Positions 23,242 to 32,374 of a stretch of DNA of 64,000 nucleotides are shown piece by piece. Location of the stretch: the NCBI GenBank assembly GCA_021234155.1, contig JAJEKV010000019.1, positions 5,598,284-5,662,283 of the forward strand, given 5' to 3'. The position numbers were made by a program, and so were the translations under genes. Source of the DNA: Isoetes taiwanensis (lineage: Eukaryota > Streptophyta > Lycopodiopsida > Isoetales > Isoetaceae). How positions within the stretch are numbered: the first letter of the stretch is position 1; the number at the start of each line of letters is the position of its first letter. The notes under the pieces were generated by a model that made no database searches, was not told where the DNA came from, and saw only the letters and a program-made list of their open reading frames with translations.

Positions 23242-24489
23242 CTAGATGCTTTCCAAGCAATGCGCGGTCATGTCAACATCAACAATACACCACGTCCTAG
23301 AGAACACAAAGGTGATCTCATCATCGGTTATTATTATAAGATACGATGCATCTACCCCTCTAGAGCATGACTCTCGGCAAATCAAGCCTTCAAGCTTACC
23401 GCCGGGAGCGGGGTTGATAGCATTGTTGATGGTGCGACCCTGAGATTCCCGCATGAAGTCCGGATAGTGCTTCTCAAGGTCTATCTTCATCACCCAGGTG
23501 GCATCCTCAACTGGTAAGTGCTTCCACTTAACCAAGTATTGCAACATTTGAGTCCTTCTGGTCTGTTTGTAAGCTCGATCAAGAAGAGCTTCAGGCACTA
23601 TCTCCAGGTGCTCCTCTGTCATTTCTAGGAGTGTTGGGGTATCCAAAACCTCCTCTGGATCAGGGGTGTGTTGTTTCAGAAGACTCGCGTGAAAGACCTT
23701 GTGGATCTTCAAGAGGGGTGGTAAATCCAAGCGATACGCCTGTTCTCCAACGCGTTCAGTAATCTTGAACGGCCCAGCCCATCTAGGTGCCAACTTCTTG
23801 CAGTTACCAATCTTAAGCTTGGCTTGTTTTACTTTGATCTTAAGCCAAACTGATTCGCCCACCTGGAAGACTCGTGGGGTTCTGTGTTTATCCGCTACAC
23901 TTTTCTGGCGACTGCGTGCAGCTAATAGGTAACCACGAACCTCTTCAACTAAAGCTTGCATTTCCAAAAGGAGTTGTTGAGAAACCTCCACCTTAGAAAC
24001 AGGGTTATGCCATGTGTCTGGAGTAAGACATTGATAGCCATAATTTATCATGAAGGGAGACATCCTGGAAGACTCTTGTTTCATACTGTTGTAGGCAAAC
24101 TCTACCAGGTAGATATAGTCAGCCCATTGTGATTGCTTACTCCACACATAACTTCGTAGCATATCCTCGATAATGTGATTGGTACGTTCCGTCTGACCAT
24201 CCGTTTGAGGATGATAGGCTGTACTCATAGCAAGCTTGGTCTGGATGGTGGCGAAGAAGTCTTTCCAGAATGCACTGACAAATTTGGGATCCCTGTCTGA
24301 TACAATAACTCTTGGCATGCCGTGCAACCTGAAAATCTCCTTTGCAAATAACAGGGCGGTGTCGAAGGTTGTGTCGATGGTACGACATGGCAAGAAATGA
24401 GCCATTTTCGACAATTTGTCGACCACTACCATTAATGCATCATATCCACGGAGAGTACGTGGAAGGCCCACAATGAAGTCCGGGAACAT
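23242..24489 (-). CDS. A2 integrase core and chromodomain
   Basis: A 415-codon frame. The core starts at [12 protein letters not shown] and has [20 protein letters not shown] (second Asp) and TAYHPQTDGQTERTN with the downstream Glu region, then VEFAYNSMKQ. The C-terminal domain has LAPRWAGPFKITERV and the chromodomain MLQYLVKWKHLPVEDATWVM. Residues after about 385 are probably read-through beyond the ancestral stop. Upstream, about 11 codons (the NxKWExxSM segment found in B) are missing between LQPLDVP and DFIVG, removing the first catalytic-Asp neighbourhood and changing frame. This copy is therefore unlikely to be active. Confidence 0.92.
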   Translation of the reverse strand: MFPDFIVGLPRTLRGYDALMVVVDKLSKMAHFLPCRTIDTTFDTALLFAKEIFRLHGMPRVIVSDRDPKFVSAFWKDFFATIQTKLAMSTAYHPQTDGQTERTNHIIEDMLRSYVWSKQSQWADYIYLVEFAYNSMKQESSRMSPFMINYGYQCLTPDTWHNPVSKVEVSQQLLLEMQALVEEVRGYLLAARSRQKSVADKHRTPRVFQVGESVWLKIKVKQAKLKIGNCKKLAPRWAGPFKITERVGEQAYRLDLPPLLKIHKVFHASLLKQHTPDPEEVLDTPTLLEMTEEHLEIVPEALLDRAYKQTRRTQMLQYLVKWKHLPVEDATWVMKIDLEKHYPDFMRESQGRTINNAINPAPGGKLEGLICRESCSRGVDASYLIIITDDEITFVFSRTWCIVDVDMTAHCLESI

Positions 24490-25114
24490 CCAAAGGTTGC
24501 AACTCTCCTGGAATTCTTAATTGCTCAGCCTTGGTTTGTTGACACACCTGACACTGCTTAATGTACCTAGCAATATCCTTCTTCATCGAAGGCCAGAAGT
24601 AACTGGAACGGATCTTGAAGTAGGTCTTCATGAAACCTGCATGTCCAGCTATAGGACTGTTGTGTGTGTCATGGAGAATTAACTTACGCACTCCTGAAGT
24701 CTCAGGTACACACAACTTATCTTTGCAGTATAGCAAGTTGCCCTCTTTCTTATACGAACGGAAAGCTTCGCGCTCTTTGTCTGTGCGTGCTTCTTTACTC
24801 AAACTATGCCAAACATCACAGAATTCGGGATCTGTGGCCAAGGTCTGTTCTATTTGCTTCCCAAAGTCACTGGTGAGTGTGGAAATTGCGTTACAATGGG
24901 TTCGGGTTATCAAAGGATGGCGTGACAATGCATCTGCAACCACATTGTGCTTCCCAGGTTTATACATAATCTCAAAGTCATATTCTTCGAGAAACTCCAT
25001 CCATCTTCTCTGACGGAGATTGAGATTATAGATAACGGAGACTCTGATGATCCGTATCCAACTGGAATTTCCTACCAAGAAGGTAATGTCTCCAAATGCG
25101 GAGAGCACGAACAA
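24440..25114 (-). CDS. A2 RNase H end and integrase zinc finger
   Basis: Frame of 224 codons with [19 protein letters not shown] and [10 protein letters not shown], then [20 protein letters not shown] and [24 protein letters not shown]. This is the H-H-C-C integrase N-terminus that positions retroviral-type integrases on LTR ends. It overlaps the RT/RNase H frame at 25026-25114, which indicates a frameshift in a gene that should be continuous. Confidence 0.9.
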   Translation of the reverse strand: MFVLSAFGDITFLVGNSSWIRIIRVSVIYNLNLRQRRWMEFLEEYDFEIMYKPGKHNVVADALSRHPLITRTHCNAISTLTSDFGKQIEQTLATDPEFCDVWHSLSKEARTDKEREAFRSYKKEGNLLYCKDKLCVPETSGVRKLILHDTHNSPIAGHAGFMKTYFKIRSSYFWPSMKKDIARYIKQCQVCQQTKAEQLRIPGELQPLDVPGLHCGPSTYSPWI

Positions 25115-26200
25115 CTGCTAACAATTCTTGATCATGGGTAGGGTATCGCTGCTCCGTGTCGTTCATTTTCTTTGAATCATATGCAATGACTCTCCCCTCC
25201 TGCATTAGGACTCCACCGGTAGCAATCTTACTAGCATCCGTTGCCACTAGTTTGTCCTTTTCAGGATCGGGCAAAGTGAGGACTGGTGCTGACGTCAAAG
25301 CATCCTTAAGCTTCTGGAAGCCTACCTGGACTTTTGTTTTCCAATGTTCCATCCAATCCTTCACCTTCTCGTGCTTTGTGAGATCAGTCAGAGGTGCAGC
25401 AATCGTTGCAAAATCCTTAACAAATTTCCGATAATATCCTGGTAGCCCCAAGAAACTGCGGACTTCCGAAACATTACCCGGAATAGGCCACTCCCTTACT
25501 GCTTCTATTTTTGCGGGATCCGTAGCAATTCCCTCCAAATAATCCACCTTGGGCGTCGCAAACTTACACTTAGAGAACTTGGCAAAGAGCTGATGGCGTC
25601 TTAGCTTTTGTAGGGCCAACCTCAGATGTTGCTCATGCTCCTTCAGAGTCTTACTGTAGATGAGAATGTCGTCGAAGAAAATAACAACAAAATCATCCAA
25701 GTATTGGCGGAAGACGTCATTCATCAATCGCATGAAAGTTGCAGGAGCATTAGTGAATCCAAAAGGCATAACGGTGAACTCGTAATGCCCATATCTCGTG
25801 CGAAAAGCAGATTGATGGATGTCCTCCTCTTTTATCCTGATCTGATGGTATCCGGAGCGTAAATCAATCTTTGAGAAATATTTGGCCCCTTGCAACTGGT
25901 CCATTAGATCATCTGCCCTAGGCAAAGCGTACCGATTCTTGATGGTATGCTTATTGAGCTGCCTATAATCAATACACATCCTCAAGGAGCCATCCTTTTT
26001 TCTTAACAAAAAGGATAGGGGCGCCAAAAGGCGAAACGCTAGGCCGAATGAAACCTACGTTTAGTAACTCCTGAAGTTGCTTCTTAAGCTCTGCCAACTC
26101 TGGAGGACTCATACGGTACGGGGCCTTACTGGTAGGCTTAGTACCTGGTTATAGAGCTATCTGACATTCTACCCCTCTAAAAGGAGGAAGCTTCTGGATC
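25026..26200 (-). pseudogene. A2 reverse transcriptase and RNase H
   Basis: The 25026-26027 frame includes [51 protein letters not shown], the catalytic [30 protein letters not shown], the RNase H start [19 protein letters not shown], and [20 protein letters not shown]. Damage: an extra A in a homopolymer before KDGS (about 26003), a TAA stop in QIAL-PGTKP (near 26151), an extra T before PDEIQKLP (about 26208), and loss of the GHVISAE segment after KVDYL (about 25540). Homopolymer lesions could partly be sequencing error. Confidence 0.93.
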
Positions 26201-27436
26201 TCATCTGGAAAAAAGATCGCTAAATTCTCGAAGAAGGCTAGCAATCCCCTCTGGCAAGGTGTCGATTATCAGCTTCTGCTTAGCATCCGACTCAATGGAG
26301 GCAAGTCTAATGACACAGAGGAGCTTATGCTTGCGTATAGCTTTATCTAACCGCCTGATTGACATAGACTGCATAATAGGGTTGAATGGGTCACCTTTTA
26401 TAGTCACACGTGCTCCATTAGCGGCGTTGAAGGTAACCTCCCGTTTCTCGCAGTCTATATTGGCCTTTGCAGATGCCAAAAATTCCATTCCAACAATAAG
26501 ATCATATTTGCCAATGTCCATTAACTCGGCACCCATAGCAACTGGCGCACCTGGTAACTGCATCTTAAGGTTAATGCGACGGCCATGAGTGTGCCTGATC
26601 TTACCACTGGCTAACGTGACTGGCTTTGGTCGGGATCTCAACGTTTCAAGCTGCAGTACCTGGGCCATTCTAGGAGAAGCAAAGTTATGCGTACTACCCG
26701 TATCCATCAAAATTATGAAGGGTTTACTGTCTACTTGGCCTATGGTAGAAATAACAGAAGGCTGACTTTCAGCATTGCCGTTTTCTATAGCTGCAAGGAT
26801 ATGAGACGCACCGTGAATATACTCGGGAGCGTCCTCCTCGGCAGGTAGTGTTGACTCAAGATCGTCCCAGTCAAGGTCAGCCATAGCCAGCTGGGCAGTT
26901 TGCGTGACATAAGGGCAGTTCTGCATAAAGTGCCCGGGTCGCATACACCTGTAGCATGCCTTATCTCGGCGGAGCTGTTCTCGAGCCTCTTTAGGAATAG
27001 ACTGCAAGAGGTTCCAAACTTCCTTACCGACATTGTTCTGCTTTTCGGGCGTGCTGAAGGTGACTTTCTTTTCCTGGCGGTTGTAGGAGTTCTGCTGAGA
27101 GGGCCCCGGACTCGGCGAACGGGGTTTGTAAGGTGTGGATGGGCGTGGTTGCGAGTAAGGAGCAGAACGCGGATACTGATTCCTTGGTGTGTCCTCCTCG
27201 AGGCTTAATGCCTTAGCCTCAGCTTCTGCAACTGATTTTGGGTCGATGGCCTTAACCATTCGTTTAATGGATGGGGCCAACCCTTCAATGTAGCCCTCCA
27301 CCGCCCTCTTTTCATTCATCCCTGGTACGTACAGCCTCAGGCGCATGAACTCATCAGTGTAGGCCTGAACTGACATGCCCTTCTGCTCTAACCTGTAGAA
27401 GGTCTGGATCTGTTGGCATTTGTGCGCACGAGGCAC
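26201..27436 (-). CDS. A2 gag C-terminal part, zinc knuckle and protease
   Basis: A 411-codon frame that begins inside gag (YTDEFMRLRLYVPGMNEK, typical of plant gypsy gag) and goes through a CCHC knuckle CYRCMRPGHFMQNC that binds element RNA. It continues into an aspartic protease with the active site LMDTGSTHNFASPRMA and the later [13 protein letters not shown]. The end LLREFSDLFSR runs into a +1 shift ahead of RT. A normal element of this type makes one gag-pol polyprotein. Confidence 0.92.
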   Translation of the reverse strand: MPRAHKCQQIQTFYRLEQKGMSVQAYTDEFMRLRLYVPGMNEKRAVEGYIEGLAPSIKRMVKAIDPKSVAEAEAKALSLEEDTPRNQYPRSAPYSQPRPSTPYKPRSPSPGPSQQNSYNRQEKKVTFSTPEKQNNVGKEVWNLLQSIPKEAREQLRRDKACYRCMRPGHFMQNCPYVTQTAQLAMADLDWDDLESTLPAEEDAPEYIHGASHILAAIENGNAESQPSVISTIGQVDSKPFIILMDTGSTHNFASPRMAQVLQLETLRSRPKPVTLASGKIRHTHGRRINLKMQLPGAPVAMGAELMDIGKYDLIVGMEFLASAKANIDCEKREVTFNAANGARVTIKGDPFNPIMQSMSIRRLDKAIRKHKLLCVIRLASIESDAKQKLIIDTLPEGIASLLREFSDLFSR

Positions 27437-28035
27437 ATAATGCGATTTAAAAGCCTTGGCAAACTTTTTGAACCTGCACTGCTCCTATCCAGGTGTTTGG
27501 CTCTGGCATAGCCCTTCCACCAAATACGGGCAGCTCCGGTAAGGTTTGTGGTGGCAACCTTCCCTGTATCTTTTTTTGTCATGCCATAGGATTTCCCAAA
27601 CTCCTTCATTTCATCGAGCCAGGACTCTGCATTCAGCCCACCTCTAGATTTGCCATCAAATTGGGCCAGTTTCCTATTTTTCCATATACTGGTTACAGCT
27701 GTATCAACCGTTTTACGGTACTCCTTGTCCCGGCGATGCGCATGGCCATCGGATGGCACCGACGAGTCAGAAGACTCCGAAGAAGCTGACTGGGAGGAGG
27801 TTGCACTGTCCCTAGAGGAACTTCGATGCCGTTTGGAACGGTGCCTCCTTGGTATGGGTGCAGGACTGGATTCAGGTGCAGAAGGCTGCTGTGGTGGGGG
27901 ACTTGGTGGTAACGGAGGTAACTCTGGTCCATCCTCCGGAGCATGCTGCGGTGGGTTGGTATTCCGTACATAAGTCTGCAACTCAACTAGTTGCCTTTTC
28001 ATCAGCATGAGTTCCCCGCCGGGGGTTAACCCCAT
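27388..28035 (-). CDS. A2 gag N-terminal part
   Basis: It starts MGLTPGGELMLMKRQLVELQ, followed by a Pro-rich stretch, a Ser/Arg-rich basic stretch (RRHRSKRHRSSSRDS) and the gag domain (LAQFDGKSRGGLNAESWLDEM, then NLTGAARIWWKGYARA). After KHLDRSS the frame is lost and gag continues in 26201-27436, so a frameshift lies near 27480. B's gag has the same order of segments. Confidence 0.9.
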   Translation of the reverse strand: MGLTPGGELMLMKRQLVELQTYVRNTNPPQHAPEDGPELPPLPPSPPPQQPSAPESSPAPIPRRHRSKRHRSSSRDSATSSQSASSESSDSSVPSDGHAHRRDKEYRKTVDTAVTSIWKNRKLAQFDGKSRGGLNAESWLDEMKEFGKSYGMTKKDTGKVATTNLTGAARIWWKGYARAKHLDRSSAGSKSLPRLLNRIMCLVRTNANRSRPSTG

Positions 28036-28419
28036 TGGTATTCGAGGGTGTTCGCCAGTGGGCGCTATGCGTAACTATATTGAGCATAAGAAAATATAAG
28101 CAGTATTTCAACACATCAAGTCTCACAATAAGATCATTTTGAAGTAAGAGTGTATAGAGAAGACAAGAGAAAAGATTTTGATTATAAGTCAAAACAAGTG
28201 TTACATCGAAGAACTTCACACTGAAGCTAGTTATCACTCAAAGTTATATAATACACAAGTGGATTTTTGTACATGGCCCACTTCTTTAGTCACACTGAAA
28301 CATAACAAAACAAACTAAGGGTCTGGACCTAGGGGTTCGCGAAGGGGTACAAGATAGCGTGAGCGAAGTGCTTCCGCATGCATACCGCACTAACTTGTAG
28401 CGAGCCCGTGCTTGAATAA
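28036..28419. other. A2 spacer between ORF3 and gag
   Basis: AT-rich. Reading towards gag, the segment just before 28035 (RTPSNTNGV in another frame) resembles B's gag leader. No gene is supported. Confidence 0.5.
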
Positions 28420-28793
28420 TTACAGCCGGTAATCCCGTGTAGGGCTAACAATAAGGAGGTTGAAAAGCCGCCTTAACGCATAGAAGATTTGCCACAGGTG
28501 ATCGTTGGCATCCTCAAAGGCTTCGTGCCTGGACATATCCCAGTAGTCCCATGTACGGCGAAGGGTCTGCTTCAGGTCATCAAAGGCCCGTTCCCTGAGG
28601 ATGTTAACGACCTCCATCCCCTTATCTGGATCATAAGGCTCTTCCGGCTCCTCGGGTTCCTCCATCTCGTAGTCACCATCTCGCTCTAGGTACTGCCCAT
28701 ATCTTTGGCCGTAATCTTGTTCGGGAGGCCCGGGATCATCCCTTCGAATCAGGTCGGTAATTCTCTCCTCATACTCCTCAAGTGTCTCGTCTG
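28420..28793 (-). CDS. A2 ORF3, small acidic ORF with a weak histone H4-like end
   Basis: The open frame runs from a splice-acceptor-like CTGCTGTCTTGCAG (28794-28807, minus strand) to a stop at 28420, about 124 codons; an internal ATG gives 81. The first half is acidic and Tyr-rich (MEEPEEPEEPYDPDKG). The second half aligns without gaps to histone H4 from its GVKRISG to GRTLY region: a starting G, E at the YTEH position, and IFYALRRLFNLLI opposite VVYALKRQGRTLY. Identity is low and key H4 residues are mostly absent, so it may be an unrelated helical protein. B has no counterpart in its much shorter spacer. Confidence 0.4.
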
Positions 28794-29051
28794 CAAGACA
28801 GCAGGAATGAATATATATGCATTGAAGAAATTCCCTACATTCCTACCTTAAGGAAGCGACGCTTAACATTGAAGAGACAAGACAATTCAATGGGTTTTTT
28901 TTTTTTTCAATAGTACCAAAAACATAAGGGAAATCCCTGAATATATATATATATATATATAGGAAAAGAGTACATAAATTATGTGATGGCCCTTAAAGGT
29001 AAGGCAATCAAAAGTACCTAAAACTAGATACAGTTGTCTGCTTAAACTAGA
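28794..29051. other. Spacer with (AT)n microsatellite between ORF2 and ORF3
   Basis: Poly-T at about 28895-28908 and (TA)n at 28939-28961. B has a similar AT run at the same relative place (about 47872-47886). An intron donor for the acceptor at 28794 was not identified with confidence. Confidence 0.5.
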
Positions 29052-30464
29052 CTAAGAGGTCGACCCTTCGACATCCTGCGCTTGAGTGTCAAATTCGGGC
29101 TCTGGCCGATGCTGTAGGAGTAGCACACTAGGATTAACTGACGAGGCAGCTGATGAGGCTATCTCCGGAGGGACATTGGTGGCCAATGGCGCTGCGACCA
29201 GCAGACTCATGTTCATCCAAGAACCAATCTCATGGTCAAACACTGCAATGGCTAAATCACGATTCACCAGGATGATCTGCTCAAGGTTAGGAGCTAACTT
29301 CTTGTGGCCGGCTGTGGTTGAAAGTGCCCTTAGTGCCCATACAGCCGCCTCTGCTTCAGGGGCAATTGCCTTAGCAAAGAAGAGAACCTGTCTGCTTGTA
29401 AAAGCCGACAAGAAGAATCGAGTAATATGGCATTTCAACCCCTGAACCATCAGATGGGTTGAAGAGGCCAATTCAGACTCTAAGTTTTGGGGCAGCTCCT
29501 CCTCCATGGCAAAATCCTTCTCCTCCTGAGCATACTGACTCTCATCACATAAATCCTCCATGGTTGGGTCGTCCTCGATCTTGACGACGACGTCGTTGAT
29601 GTTGGGCACATGTGGCCCCGTAGCCTGGAAAGCCGATTCAGGAACTGAAGCTGGGGTACCCTGAATCATTAGCTGGCGTAAAGATAAGAGTGTATTGATA
29701 GGCTCAACATCAAGAGGTTGATAGTTGAGCAGTTGATGTATCTCTGGCGCATAAACGGGGCGAGAGTAATCAATGAAATCATGCTGACCCTGACAATACT
29801 CGGCCAGCTCATAGAGAAGGTGGGCGGTCTTCTGCTTACCCTTATTGGCGATATGCTGATACGCCCATTGAATGTCGCTCAGCAGCAAGTAATCTTGATC
29901 CCCAACCTTGATGGTAGGAAGGGAACTTAATCCCACAAGAGCTTGGCCCTTACTACGAGGCAGAGGCCTCTCTTTAGCTAACTCCTTCCATCTTACAAAG
30001 TCAGCGTAGCTTATCTGCTCATCCTCCTCTGGATCTGTTGGAATTGGTGACTTAGCTTGCTCTAAAGCGGTATCAGTGCCATCAACATACCTGTCCATAA
30101 TGAGAGCAAGGGCAAACTGGGCTTCAAAGTACAGCCCATTAGAGCCACAAACAATAATGGGAGCGTGCTTGGCACGTCGGATAATGCCCTTAAGAATATC
30201 ATAACTGTGGCGATCATCTCCCAACATGTGCTCCACAATATCCCTGTGAAGATAGGGTTGGGGCGGCTCCCCGAAGAACTCCACCTCGGGCAAGATTTCC
30301 TCATCATAGAACTCTACGAAGGTCGCATAGTCAGGGTGTGCACGCATATTGTCGATGAGGTCGACTGAACACTGCAACATGGGATCCAAGAGAGGGTAGG
30401 GAACTTGAGGATCCCATTGCTCGCCTCCCATATACCATGCTAGTCGGCCAGCGTAGTCCATCAC
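29052..30464 (-). CDS. A2 ORF2, 470-aa protein with a divergent histone H2A-like C-terminal domain
   Basis: Open from MMDYAGRLAWYMGG to the stop, on the gag-pol strand. Residues 1-290 match no family I know, but B has a decayed homologue sharing, for example, VxxxxExY..., then DFIDY (residues 229-233). Residues 297-325 are acidic. Residues 342-440 align to H2A with essentially no gaps: GLKCHITRFF opposite GLQFPVGRIH; IAPEAEAAVWAL opposite GAPVYLAAVLEY; ILVNRDLAIAVFDHEIG opposite RIIPRHLQLAIRNDEEL; NVPPEI opposite GVLPNI in the docking tail. The H2A acidic-patch residues (E56, E61, E64, most of D90-E92) are not kept. H2A normally pairs with H2B, and no H2B-like domain is visible. Domain call by eye; overall gene reality is high because the frame is long and shared with B. 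Confidence 0.7.
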   Translation of the reverse strand: MMDYAGRLAWYMGGEQWDPQVPYPLLDPMLQCSVDLIDNMRAHPDYATFVEFYDEEILPEVEFFGEPPQPYLHRDIVEHMLGDDRHSYDILKGIIRRAKHAPIIVCGSNGLYFEAQFALALIMDRYVDGTDTALEQAKSPIPTDPEEDEQISYADFVRWKELAKERPLPRSKGQALVGLSSLPTIKVGDQDYLLLSDIQWAYQHIANKGKQKTAHLLYELAEYCQGQHDFIDYSRPVYAPEIHQLLNYQPLDVEPINTLLSLRQLMIQGTPASVPESAFQATGPHVPNINDVVVKIEDDPTMEDLCDESQYAQEEKDFAMEEELPQNLESELASSTHLMVQGLKCHITRFFLSAFTSRQVLFFAKAIAPEAEAAVWALRALSTTAGHKKLAPNLEQIILVNRDLAIAVFDHEIGSWMNMSLLVAAPLATNVPPEIASSAASSVNPSVLLLQHRPEPEFDTQAQDVEGSTS

Positions 30465-30712
30465 TGCAGACGGAAGATGGGAGGAAGAAGAAAACAGGAG
30501 AAAAATGATAAAACCCTAAAGTGAATCCCACTTTTAACTTGTTGGGCACGGCGTTCGAGGCGCCAGCTCATTATTATTGTTATATTATATTATTTTTCTC
30601 TCTTCTTTTTTTAAAGAAAATTCATAGTCAGAATAAAGAGTCAAAACAGTATTTGTATTAATGTATATATATATATCGATTTACATAGATACAAAATTGT
30701 TATTGTACATAA

Positions 30713-32083
30713 TCATGGCCGTTCCCCACGGATCCGGCGTGCCAACTGAAGGTCTTTTGTCATGATGGTTACTCGCTTGGCATGGATTGCACAGAGGTTT
30801 GCATCGCCAAAGAGGGCCACCAAGTAGGCCTCGGCCGCCTCCTGGAGTGCTAGAATGGCATGAGTTTGAAACCGAAGATCCGTCTTAAAGTCTTGGGCAA
30901 TCTCTCGGACCAAGCGCTGGAAAGGAAGTTTTCGTAACAAAAACTCGGTGGATTTCTGGTACTTCCTTATCTCCCTAAGTGCCACGGTACCAGGCTTGTA
31001 ACGATGCCTCCTCCTAGGCTGGGGTGCAGCTCGGGGAATAGTTTTCCCCGCTGTCTTCGGATGCTGGGCCTTTCGGATAATTTCATCTCGCCGATTGTCC
31101 CCTGCAGCCTTAGCGATACCACCCCGAGCCCTAAGCTGATCCTTGTACTGAGCACCCGACTTATTCGGCGTCCTCTTCGTCCTTCGGCGAGGAACACGAA
31201 CTTCAGCAGGTGGCTGCTCTTGCCGGTGCCTTTCTTCCTCTTCCTTCCTCAACCGCTCCATTACCGCCTCGGTTGCCTCCCTCGCTCTCTGCTCTGCTTC
31301 ATCCTGCATTCTCTTCAGGGCATGCTCTTGTTCTACCTGCTGTTGATGCATCGTATCTTCCCGTAGCTTAGCAGCCTCCTCTGTCAACTGCGTTGCCTTC
31401 TGTGCTTGCGCCCGGAGCGTGGCTTGCTCCTCTGCTTGCTTCTCCCTGGCTATCCTGATCTCAGTTCTTCTTGTGAGCTCCAGGAAATAGCGTGGAGGGT
31501 TAGCTTGCATATCCCGCTCAACAGCCCTCTGAAATTGGTCGGTGAAGAACGAGGGTGTTCCCGCTTCCCAGAGAATACGGTTAGTCTCCTCTTCATAAGA
31601 AAAAGATGGGAGAGTGTAGGCTCCGCCATCAAAGAGGCACATCCCGTTTCCCAGGTAGCGGTACCCTGAAGCCGGGTCATCCGATGCTAGCCACTGTAGG
31701 TCCGCCTCTTGGGCCATTTGCAGACTGTTTTGGGCCTGCGTTTGTAGGGCCTCCTCCTCAGCTTGTTCGTCCCCTCCTGGCAGGAAGAACCGGGCATACT
31801 TCTGGACGCCATCTTCCTGTTCAACTACCATGCAGGTCTCCCGAATGGCGTTGAGCTTAAATACAAAACGCTCATTATAGCAAAAGAGCGGGTATGGTAT
31901 TCTGACCCCTTTGTAGAAGCGCTTCACGAAATATTCCAGTATCTCCTCAGTTTTTGCTTCTGCTTCTGGCGCTGGGTTTTGTTGTGGCAGCAGTTCGGCC
32001 ATTAAGAACTCTATAGGGGTTTGAGAATGACGAGGCTTGCGCTTATATACTTGCTTAACTGTCTCCATCCTTTCCTCTTTCAA
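30713..32083 (-). CDS. A2 ORF1, 456-aa protein ending in a near-canonical histone H3 domain
   Basis: Residues 1-200 are unrecognised. Residues 205-295 are a long Glu/Gln/Arg-rich coiled coil. Residues 301-309 read RTKRTPNKS, resembling the H3 tail RTKQTARKS with Lys at the K4 and K9 positions. Residues 359-456 are an H3 histone fold: [77 protein letters not shown]. Equivalents of K56, K79, K122 and the H3-H3' interface residues C110, H113, R116, D123 and L126 are present. Loop 1 (DFKTDLRFQ) is like canonical H3, not CENH3. The frame lacks introns, lies just after the leader, and is on the element's coding strand. It is fully open although gag-pol is damaged. B has a diverged homologue in the same place. 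H3 needs H4 as partner, presumably the host's. Confidence 0.93.
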   Translation of the reverse strand: MKEERMETVKQVYKRKPRHSQTPIEFLMAELLPQQNPAPEAEAKTEEILEYFVKRFYKGVRIPYPLFCYNERFVFKLNAIRETCMVVEQEDGVQKYARFFLPGGDEQAEEEALQTQAQNSLQMAQEADLQWLASDDPASGYRYLGNGMCLFDGGAYTLPSFSYEEETNRILWEAGTPSFFTDQFQRAVERDMQANPPRYFLELTRRTEIRIAREKQAEEQATLRAQAQKATQLTEEAAKLREDTMHQQQVEQEHALKRMQDEAEQRAREATEAVMERLRKEEEERHRQEQPPAEVRVPRRRTKRTPNKSGAQYKDQLRARGGIAKAAGDNRRDEIIRKAQHPKTAGKTIPRAAPQPRRRHRYKPGTVALREIRKYQKSTEFLLRKLPFQRLVREIAQDFKTDLRFQTHAILALQEAAEAYLVALFGDANLCAIHAKRVTIMTKDLQLARRIRGERP

Positions 32084-32374
32084 AGTAGGCGCTAATGGCG
32101 CTGGGCAGGCGCTTGGGGAAGAAGGGTATAGGACGGAGGTTGGCTATGGTAGAGAAGAGCTTCTCAGTTCCGGCGGCTATGGCGGCTAGGCGGAGCTCAA
32201 GAAGGCGCTAGGTGTTAAAAAAAATGAACGGGAGAGTTACCCTTACTAATTTTTTTAAATTTTAACCCTAAAAATTTTTAAGAGTAAAAAGTGGCGGACG
32301 CGCTTTTCGAGGTGGCGGGCACCCCCTACCTCGACGTCGCTATGGCGCCAACAAGGCCCCGGGTACCCTCACTT
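32084..32374. other. A2 5' leader, part next to ORF1
   Basis: It contains GGCGCTAATGGCGCTGGGCA and TTCCGGCGGCTATGGCGGC, related to the A1 minisatellite. A segment GGTGGCGGGCACCCCCTACC (about 32311) is repeated at about 35758 on the far side of the inserted LTR element, so the leader itself had a tandem repeat. No ORF. Confidence 0.6.

Noticed and set aside
29052-30464. H2B domain in the N-terminal part of ORF2
   Set aside because: No stretch matches H2B helix or C-terminal patterns in A2 or B.
30713-32083. ORF1 H3 as a centromeric H3 (CENH3)
   Set aside because: Loop 1 reads DFKTDLRF and the end is RRIRGERP, as in canonical H3. CENH3 has a different loop and a GRPW-type end.
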